Origin: an uncultured Anaeromassilibacillus sp.
GTDB lineage: Bacteria > Bacillota > Clostridia > Oscillospirales > Acutalibacteraceae
Direction: 5' to 3'
Length of the DNA: 6,256 nt
Assembly (NCBI GenBank): GCA_945988865.1
Contig: CAMFTQ010000044.1
Coordinates: 1-6,256 of the forward strand
Below the pieces are notes generated by a model. That model was not told where the DNA came from. It saw only the letters and a list, made by a program, of their open reading frames with translations, and did no database searches. The stretch's first letter is position 1. Every line of letters begins with the position of its first letter. Both the position numbers and the translations under genes were made by a program. Positions 1 through 4,369 of this stretch are shown piece after piece.

Positions 1-1089
1 CTTTTTGGCTGCTATAGGGTTTGCATACGTGCCTGTTGCCGAACTGCTTGAAGCAGTGCTTTTCACTGTTGCTGATTCAACCTTCAGCATCATATTATTG
101 CCTGTTACGGCAACATTAACCTTTGCCGTACCGTTGGATGTGGTAATATTAAACGAACGGCTGTAGCCTGATTTATAAAACTGTCCCATCACCTTGTTGC
201 TGTCGCTTAAGGTTTTGGTATCATACACCCAACTGCCCTTGCCTGTGGTTTTGTTATAGTTGTATTTTGCGTTCAAAGTGATGGTGTTAGCTTTATCCTT
301 ACGTGCTGACATCATACTCGGCACAGTCTGAAAGGTGGCAATATACTTTAATATATTGTTGTAGCAGGCTCTGATGTTTGGGTTCTTGCCGCCTGCACAG
401 TACATATCAATATATCCGCCCTTACCTGAATTTAATTTATATGGAGAGTTGGCACTGCGTTCACCCTTTACAAGCTCCCAGACTATAACCTGTGTTGCAA
501 GGTAAGCTTCATCTTTGCTTATAGTCCCTGTCATTATTTTTGAACCGTTACCCTCAAGACCATAACAGAGAATTGCTTTAATGGCTTGCTGTTGTTCAGG
601 ATTAAGTGCATTATATATTTGAGAGGTAGTTGCCATATTTGAACCTGTGTTCAGAGGTTCACCCGGCTGAATACAATAGGCTCGCTTGCCCTCTATTTTA
701 ATCATAACGGCAGCTTCGCCCTTAACCTGACTTGCCATAGTTTTCTGAACGGTGATTGTATTTCCATTTGCATCCGTGCATACATCAAATGAGGGAGTAA
801 CGGTTGCGCCTGTCGATACAAGCGAAGCATTGGAATTCATCTTTGCATATTCACTTTTTGTGATATATCCCGAATAGCTGACAATTTCGCCCAGCTCGTC
901 ATTGGATATTACATCGCCGTACTTTTCAAGTCCTTCACTTTGCTTGTAATCGATAACGGCGGCATCTGCCGATAAAGGGAAAGAACCGATAAGGATCAGC
1001 ATTGTTAATGCAACAGCCGTCAATCTTTTAGGCTTGAGTGCTGATATGATGAAAGAGCTTGCCTTTTTTAGAATGGTTTTTATATTCAA
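1..1089 (-). CDS. Secreted thioester-domain (TED/TQXA) surface protein, 3' end cut off by contig edge
   Basis: Reading 363 codons from a TTG start gives a secreted protein whose C-terminus is outside the window. The TTG at 1087-1089 is chosen because AAAGGAG lies about 8 nt upstream, the frame has a stop at 1111-1113, and the first in-frame ATG would remove the signal peptide. Residues 1-43 are a Sec signal: a Lys/Arg-rich start, a hydrophobic core near 23-39, and a likely cleavage after S-A-D-A. The family hallmark is visible: Cys139 in AYCIQPGEP and Gln200 in ATQVIVWEL. In thioester-domain adhesins such a Cys and Gln form an internal thioester that binds host or surface nucleophiles covalently. 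The stretch after about residue 260 is Ser/Thr/Asn-rich and may be a stalk. Sortase anchor and isopeptide (SpaA/VaFE) repeats would be expected in the missing part; this is inference. It lies downstream of the small membrane protein gene. Confidence 0.8.
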   Translation of the reverse strand, partial: MNIKTILKKASSFIISALKPKRLTAVALTMLILIGSFPLSADAAVIDYKQSEGLEKYGDVISNDELGEIVSYSGYITKSEYAKMNSNASLVSTGATVTPSFDVCTDANGNTITVQKTMASQVKGEAAVMIKIEGKRAYCIQPGEPLNTGSNMATTSQIYNALNPEQQQAIKAILCYGLEGNGSKIMTGTISKDEAYLATQVIVWELVKGERSANSPYKLNSGKGGYIDMYCAGGKNPNIRACYNNILKYIATFQTVPSMMSARKDKANTITLNAKYNYNKTTGKGSWVYDTKTLSDSNKVMGQFYKSGYSRSFNITTSNGTAKVNVAVTGNNMMLKVESATVKSTASSSSATGTYANPIAAKK

Positions 1090-1167
1090 TTCCTGTTCTC
1101 CTTTCTTAATTTATTAAAAATGATTTATCTATAATCATTATGTCGGACTTCTTGCTGTTGACATTTT

Positions 1168-1272
1168 TTACTTCTCCTTTGTTTTCTTATTTACGCTCAT
1201 CAAAGCCGTAATAATAATTCCAACCGTTGCACCTATAAAAATCCCTAAAACTAAGCCGATAATAAATTCCAC
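1168..1272 (-). CDS. Small single-helix membrane protein, DUF3789-like
   Basis: This 34-codon ORF (37 if the in-frame GTG at 1279-1281 is used) starts with GTG and encodes EFIIGLVLGIFIGATVG, then a further hydrophobic stretch, then a Lys-rich tail NKKTKEK. That makes one transmembrane helix with a positively charged cytoplasmic end. AAGGA (minus strand, about 1284-1288) lies 11 nt before the GTG at 1272; it is too close to the upstream GTG, so the shorter form is preferred. The pattern of a glycine-rich helix followed by a short basic tail matches the DUF3789 proteins common on Firmicute phages and mobile elements, whose function is unknown. It lies between the lipoprotein terminator and the adhesin gene. 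Both its length and the non-ATG start limit confidence. Confidence 0.55.
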   Translation of the reverse strand: MEFIIGLVLGIFIGATVGIIITALMSVNKKTKEK

Positions 1273-1291
1273 ATCATTCACATCCTTGAAA

Positions 1292-1332
1292 TAAAAAAAG
1301 CAAGGTCAGAACAAAATTCTTTCCTTGCTTTT
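1292..1332 (-). terminator. Intrinsic terminator after the lipoprotein gene
   Basis: AAAGCAAGG (1297-1305) pairs with CCTTGCTTT (1323-1331), with a further inner 4-bp pairing AGAA/TTCT (1308-1311 with 1317-1320). On the minus strand the stem is followed by seven U residues (1293-1299), a classical Rho-independent terminator 35 nt past the lipoprotein stop. The downstream DUF3789-like and adhesin genes would then need read-through or their own promoter; I found no convincing promoter between them. Confidence 0.8.
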
Positions 1333-1365
1333 AGCTTTTCCTTTATTTAGTTGTAAGTCGGCTCA

Positions 1366-2364
1366 TCAGCCATAGCAGAGGTATATTTCATACTCCCCGT
1401 CCGACAAGCGTTCATAGTAGCAGTTATATTCAAGTTTATCATATGTGCAATAATAAGTGTATGATTCCGTTCCGTCATCGTAAAGATGTTCACCCAAAAG
1501 ACACGCATTAACCTCGCCGTCAAGGTATCCTGTGGCTCTGCTTATTACTTCATTAACCGACCTTGTTGCTGTTTTATCAAAAACAGTCTGATAGAAGAAC
1601 CACCCTGTATTATTTTTGTTTAAGGACGGTGTGTACTTCATACCCTTGCCCTTAAAGTATTCGTTTATTGCATTCGTTATCTTCGCAATGTTTTTATCCG
1701 TACACAGCTCGCTGTGTGGGATAGGACGGTCGTCATAGGGAGTTGTATCTGCGGCAGGCTTAGTTGTGTTCTGCGGCTTGCTGTTTGTGTTATTGTGTGT
1801 CTGAGCTTTGTTGACGGTGATTGAGCAGGAAGCTGTCTTGCCGTTACTGCTTGTTACCGTCAGATTAGCAGTACCGGGATTTTTGCCTGTGACCGTTATG
1901 CTGCTGCCGTCAGCGTTTACAGTAGCTACAGTGCTGTCTGAAATGCTCCAGTTATAACTCAGATTTGTTGCGTTTGACGGATTAAAGCTGACGCCTACAG
2001 TCTTGCTGCTGCCTGATGTGACAGAAAGTGAGCTGCTGCTCAGAGAGATGCCTTTTACCGCTATTGCTGTATTAACAGGCTTTGCGGTTGTCGGCTGTGT
2101 GACAGGCTCGGTTTTATCTTCCTGACGGGTTGCAGGAGCAGTTGTCGCCGGAGCGGTTGTTGCCTGTGCTGTTGTAGGCTCTGTTGCTTCTGCATCTGTA
2201 GGTTCTGAGGACAAATTGTCCTCGTTTTCAGTTGTATATGTCTGAGCTGTTGATGATACTTCATCGGGTGTGGCGTTGCCGTTTGACTGTTCGCCGCATC
2301 CTGCAAAAGCAGTGGCTGTCAGAACAGCCGTTAATAATAACGCTGTGATTTTCTCTGCTTTCAT
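1366..2364 (-). CDS. Lipoprotein with Thr/Pro-rich linker and Big_2 Ig-like domain
   Basis: The 332-residue protein starts at an ATG with GGAGGT 7 nt upstream. Residues 1-22 are a lipoprotein signal with lipobox AFAGC; Cys23 should be lipid-modified, anchoring it to the outer face of the membrane. Residues about 24-98 are a disordered linker rich in Thr, Pro, Ala and Glu, including the short repeat TTAPA, probably crossing the cell wall. Residues about 100-187 (KGISLSSSSLSVTSG to CSITVNK) match a bacterial Ig-like group 2 (Big_2) domain, with the usual V-A-T-V-N and G-T-A-N-L-T-V strands. A second Asn/Thr/Pro linker leads to a C-terminal region (about 210-332), rich in Tyr and Cys, that I do not recognise. 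Codons 48-53 lie on the GAGGACAAATTGTCCTC palindrome. A role in adhesion or surface recognition is inference; nothing catalytic is visible. Confidence 0.85.
   Translation of the reverse strand: MKAEKITALLLTAVLTATAFAGCGEQSNGNATPDEVSSTAQTYTTENEDNLSSEPTDAEATEPTTAQATTAPATTAPATRQEDKTEPVTQPTTAKPVNTAIAVKGISLSSSSLSVTSGSSKTVGVSFNPSNATNLSYNWSISDSTVATVNADGSSITVTGKNPGTANLTVTSSNGKTASCSITVNKAQTHNNTNSKPQNTTKPAADTTPYDDRPIPHSELCTDKNIAKITNAINEYFKGKGMKYTPSLNKNNTGWFFYQTVFDKTATRSVNEVISRATGYLDGEVNACLLGEHLYDDGTESYTYYCTYDKLEYNCYYERLSDGEYEIYLCYG
2207..2223 (-). repeat. 17-bp palindrome, copy A (in lipoprotein gene)
   Basis: GAGGACAA-A-TTGTCCTC is a perfect inverted repeat around one central base. On the coding strand it reads GAG GAC AAT TTG TCC TCA, giving E-D-N-L-S-S in the disordered linker of the lipoprotein. 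The same sequence, in the same orientation and frame, occurs twice in the unrelated parB gene. Confidence 0.85.
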
Positions 2365-2395
2365 TTTATTTACCTCCGCTTATTAAGCTGATGTA

Positions 2396-2424
2396 TTGAC
2401 ATACTTTTGTTTGTAGTATATAAT
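2396..2424 (+). promoter_or_regulatory. Consensus sigma-A promoter for the antitoxin RNA
   Basis: TTGACA (2396-2401), 17-bp spacer, TATAAT (2419-2424): both boxes are perfect matches. It faces right, against every protein gene of the window, and no ORF of normal size follows. Transcription should start near 2431. The intrinsic terminator about 90 nt downstream shows it makes a short RNA. Confidence 0.85.
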
Positions 2425-2430
2425 AAGACT

Positions 2431-2519
2431 ACAGGGAAAACCGTTTAAAGCGGTTAGCCTATTGGGTTTTAATTATTTTTAAATAATCGTCCAATGTGCA
2501 GTTGGGCGGTTATTTTTTT
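2431..2519 (+). ncRNA. Predicted antisense antitoxin RNA of a type I toxin-antitoxin module
   Basis: A transcript of about 90 nt is bounded by the consensus promoter and the terminator at 2481-2519. It begins ACAGGGAAAACCG and can form a small hairpin AACCG/CGGTT near 2440-2455. Its last ten or so bases are antisense to the final codons and stop of the toxin ORF (2510-2519), and the rest is antisense to the toxin mRNA 3' region. This is the arrangement known from txpA/ratA and bsrG/SR4 of Bacillus subtilis, where convergent transcripts overlap at their 3' ends and the more abundant RNA triggers decay or blocks translation. The boundaries are inferred from signals only. Confidence 0.65.
2481..2519 (+). 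terminator. Strong intrinsic terminator of the antitoxin RNA
   Basis: AATCGTCCAA (2485-2494) pairs with TTGGGCGGTT (2502-2511) with two G-U pairs and a 7-nt loop, extendable outward by four A-T pairs (2481-2484 with 2512-2515). A run of seven T (2513-2519) follows on the plus strand. On the minus strand the stem is followed by only a modest U-tract, so toxin mRNA may stop here inefficiently and extend further left. Confidence 0.85.
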
Positions 2520-2581
2520 ATGTATTTAATCACTTCAACGAGCGTAATCAATAAAATTATCAATAATACTGTTTCAGTCAT
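2510..2581 (-). CDS. Predicted type I toxin peptide, 23 residues, hydrophobic
   Basis: ATG (2579-2581) to TAA (2510-2512) encodes a 23-residue peptide that starts MTETVLLIILLITLVEV and ends IKYIKK: an acidic start, one hydrophobic helix and a basic tail. It is preceded by the strong ribosome binding site AGGGGGTGA (2587-2595). An out-of-frame ATG two codons earlier stops after three codons. Short membrane-inserting peptides with this layout are typical of type I toxins in Gram-positive bacteria (Fst, TxpA, BsrG and holin-like toxins), which damage the membrane or envelope. Support comes mainly from the setting: its own near-consensus promoter, a long structured leader, and a convergent antisense RNA. 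I cannot assign it to a named family by sequence alone, and it is too short for usual gene finders. Confidence 0.7.
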   Translation of the reverse strand: MTETVLLIILLITLVEVIKYIKK

Positions 2582-2694
2582 ACATATCACCCCCTGTTCA
2601 ACGGGAGTGCTAACCGCCTGTACTTTCCCTGTAACCTTATCCATAAAGCCAAAAGGCTCATATGGCGTAATTATAGGTGAGTGCCTTTGCTTGC
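2582..2694 (-). promoter_or_regulatory. Structured 5' leader of the toxin mRNA
   Basis: About 113 nt separate the predicted transcription start (near 2694) from the toxin ATG. Two hairpins are visible. At 2641-2665 a roughly 10-bp stem with a TTTT loop lies towards the 5' end, like the stabilising stems of other type I toxin mRNAs. At 2588-2609 CACTCCC pairs with GGGGGTG, burying the ribosome binding site. The segments TACAGGGAAA and GCGGTTAGC in this leader are also complementary to mRNA sequence about 150-200 nt downstream of them, allowing a 5'-3' closing interaction. All this suggests translation is repressed unless the RNA refolds or is processed. Confidence 0.6.
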
Positions 2695-2700
2695 ATCCAT

Positions 2701-2729
2701 ATTCTATATGAAATGATTTCGATTGTCAA
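2701..2729 (-). promoter_or_regulatory. Near-consensus sigma-A promoter for the toxin mRNA
   Basis: On the minus strand TTGACA (2724-2729), 17-bp spacer, TAGAAT (2701-2706): one mismatch to consensus. Start is expected near 2694. A second TATAAT lies downstream at 2670-2675 but has no good -35 box, so it is less likely to be the promoter. Confidence 0.75.
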
Positions 2730-2920
2730 ATATTGAAATTGTTGTGTAAGTTGTTTTCTGCTTGCATAAATAACTGTTTTGCGCTCTACCGACTGAATGA
2801 AATAATATAAAATTATTATGTTTAAGTTGAAATAGGTACAAGGCAGGTTTATTTCATCTGCCTTGTACCTGTCAGGGGAGAAAAATATGAAAACTCAAAA
2901 AAGCGGATTAAGCTGAATTA
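2730..2920. other. Intergenic stretch between toxin promoter and XRE gene
   Basis: This AT-rich stretch has no credible gene. It holds a 13-bp perfect inverted repeat (2834-2870, listed separately) and a 9-codon ORF on the plus strand (2887-2916, MKTQKSGLS) with a good AGGGGAG site 6 nt upstream. The tiny ORF may be the remains of a gene start or chance. With the toxin leader and promoter it makes up the 2582-2920 interval free of ordinary genes. Confidence 0.5.
2834..2870 (-). repeat. 13-bp perfect inverted repeat, possible operon terminator or operator
   Basis: AGGTACAAGGCAG (2834-2846) and CTGCCTTGTACCT (2858-2870) are exact reverse complements around an 11-nt loop. It lies 50 nt past the stop of the XRE gene, so a 3' hairpin ending the par operon is likely. 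No real U-run follows on either strand (minus strand continues ATTTCAACTT), so a canonical intrinsic terminator is not shown. Binding site for the neighbouring XRE protein is an alternative. Confidence 0.6.
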
Positions 2921-3196
2921 TTATGCCTGTGTTTTAAAAAATCCTTTTTCTGCTAAATCTTCATCTAACAAATTCTGAAAACTCAGTGTAATCGGCAGAG
3001 GAAACTTATTAAAAAAATCAATAAGTCTTTTTAGGTTATTGTAGTTCGGTTCGCTTCTTCCAAGCTCCCAGCAGGTGTAAGTGCTGCGGTCTATGTAAAG
3101 GGCGGCAGCTACAGCTCTTTGAGATAAACCGATACTCTTTCTCACTATCAGCAAATTATTTGCAATATGCGAGTTTTTGTTTTTTGTCTTATTCAT
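2921..3196 (-). CDS. XRE/Cro-type helix-turn-helix protein
   Basis: The 91-residue protein has a single recognisable domain. Residues about 15-62 form the XRE fold, with the helix-turn-helix in LSQRAVAAALYIDRSTYTCW (24-43) and the typical closing ELGRSEPNYNNLKRLIDFF. The C-terminal 25 residues contain no known partner domain. It should bind DNA as a small regulator, perhaps of this operon or of the element. The ATG has AAGGAG 7 nt upstream, lying in the 15-nt gap after the exonuclease stop, so it is the last gene of the par operon. Targets cannot be told from sequence. Confidence 0.85.
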   Translation of the reverse strand: MNKTKNKNSHIANNLLIVRKSIGLSQRAVAAALYIDRSTYTCWELGRSEPNYNNLKRLIDFFNKFPLPITLSFQNLLDEDLAEKGFFKTQA

Positions 3197-3211
3197 CTTA
3201 ATTCTCCTTTT

Positions 3212-4084
3212 TTACATTTGATTATAGCAATATAGCGTTGCACGGCAATCAGACAAGCTGTCGTGAGCTGTATCGTCGCCCCACTCATATCCGTAATAGT
3301 CGGCACAGGTTGTTAGCTTTTGGAATTTGTATCCGCCGTAATAATCGTTCCATTCGCCGTATATTTCCGCAAAAACACGCATAACATCAACTATTTCAAC
3401 ATTATCAGGCACATCAATACCAACAGCAGATAAAAATCCCAAGTCAAAGTCAATGTTATAGCCGACAATGGTTTTTGCAGTTGAAACGATTTTATGTATC
3501 TTTGCAACCTCATCGAGTATTGTCGGAGCATTTGCTACCGTATCGGGTGATATGCCATTAACTCGTTCAGCGTCTTGCCATCGCCGTTTACGCAGAGGTT
3601 TCAGATAGTTGTTGTACAGCGTATTGCCGTTGCTGTCAATTATTGATACTTGTAACAGCTCGTCCGTTTGTGTGTTAAGTCCTGTTGTTTCGGTATCAAG
3701 CACGATTATATCAGCAGTAGGAGTATCATAATTAACTGCCTGATATTGCAAATCAATTATTGACTTGCATAGAGAGATTATTTTTTTCGGTATTTGCTCT
3801 ATGGCTTTTTTGCTTTTAAATTTCAGACGAGCCTGCTGCTTTTTCTTATTTTCAATTTCGGCAATAGCCTTTTTATCGTCATCTGTCATAGCTCTTACCT
3901 CGCTGATATGCAGATAACGCAAAGATTTATTGCAATATTGGTTAGTCCATAAATTCTTACCGCATTTATCGTCAATCGGTACACAGCCTTTTAGTTGCCA
4001 TTGCCTTTCGGTTGTAAGCTCTGACGGAGGTAAGTCTATGTTTGTACGCACGGTTGTCTTGTATTTATCCCATATTCTACTCAT
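3212..4084 (-). CDS. DnaQ-like DEDDh 3'-5' exonuclease with N-terminal extension
   Basis: In this 290-residue protein the exonuclease fold occupies about 124-287. All four motifs of the DEDDh class are present: Exo I DTETTG (Asp130, Glu132), Exo II GYNIDFDLGFL (Asp214), and Exo III AHDSLSDCRATLY (His274, Asp279). It should therefore be an active two-metal 3'-5' exonuclease of the DNA polymerase III epsilon / RNase T type. Residues 1-123 precede the fold: a part with W, Y and three Cys (34, 41, 51), then a Lys-rich probable coiled helix (70-110). I do not recognise a domain there. The ATG follows AAAGGG at 6-7 nt. It lies 36 nt after the spoVG-like gene and 15 nt before the XRE gene. A role in repair, RNA turnover or defence of the element is open; nothing links it to a polymerase. 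Confidence 0.88.
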   Translation of the reverse strand: MSRIWDKYKTTVRTNIDLPPSELTTERQWQLKGCVPIDDKCGKNLWTNQYCNKSLRYLHISEVRAMTDDDKKAIAEIENKKKQQARLKFKSKKAIEQIPKKIISLCKSIIDLQYQAVNYDTPTADIIVLDTETTGLNTQTDELLQVSIIDSNGNTLYNNYLKPLRKRRWQDAERVNGISPDTVANAPTILDEVAKIHKIVSTAKTIVGYNIDFDLGFLSAVGIDVPDNVEIVDVMRVFAEIYGEWNDYYGGYKFQKLTTCADYYGYEWGDDTAHDSLSDCRATLYCYNQM

Positions 4085-4120
4085 TTTTTCCCTTTCTCTA
4101 TCATAGGTCTGACCATCAAT

Positions 4121-4369
4121 TCAAAATAAATTGCTCAAAATTTTTGAGGTTATATACTCCCTGAATTCACTGCTCAGCGGAACTATGCAGTCTTTGTTAT
4201 TTGTGAGTGCGTATTTGTTCCGTGGAAACTGTATTGTGAATTTCAGGTCTTTCTCAATAATTGCTATATCATTTATTAACAGCTCGTTATCAAATACAAC
4301 AGTCGCATATCCGACTAAATTCGGGTTTTTAGATTTTCTGCGTTTTATTACTACATCAGTTATTTTCAT
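4121..4369 (-). CDS. spoVG: SpoVG-family nucleic-acid-binding protein
   Basis: The 82-residue protein is close to the usual SpoVG length (about 84-100). Its start MKITDVVIKRR resembles the conserved MEITDVRLRR of SpoVG, followed by the family pattern of a strand, D-N-E-L-L-I-N-D-I (compare D-D-E-F-V-V-H-D-I), a hydrophobic F-P-R-N-K segment and an I-V-P-L-S-S-E-F-R-E-Y-I end (compare H-P-I-N-S-G-T-R-E-K-I). SpoVG proteins bind DNA and RNA and act as broad regulators, first known from septation control in sporulation. The start ATG overlaps the last 14 nt of parB, with GAGGTG just upstream inside parB, so translation is probably coupled. It is divergent, and is likely an element-borne paralogue and not the chromosomal spoVG; the symbol denotes the family only. 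Confidence 0.75.
   Translation of the reverse strand: MKITDVVIKRRKSKNPNLVGYATVVFDNELLINDIAIIEKDLKFTIQFPRNKYALTNNKDCIVPLSSEFREYITSKILSNLF

Noticed and set aside
1158..1186. TTGACA on the plus strand as a promoter
   Set aside because: No acceptable -10 box lies 16-18 bp downstream and no gene or terminator follows in that direction.
2496..2711. 71-codon plus-strand ORF over the toxin locus
   Set aside because: It is antisense to the toxin ORF and its leader, starts inside the terminator stem, has no proper ribosome binding site, and its residue make-up does not look like a real protein.
2887..2916. 9-codon plus-strand ORF MKTQKSGLS as a gene
   Set aside because: It has a good ribosome binding site but is too short, has no partner signals, and no promoter is clear; noted as a possible gene remnant only.
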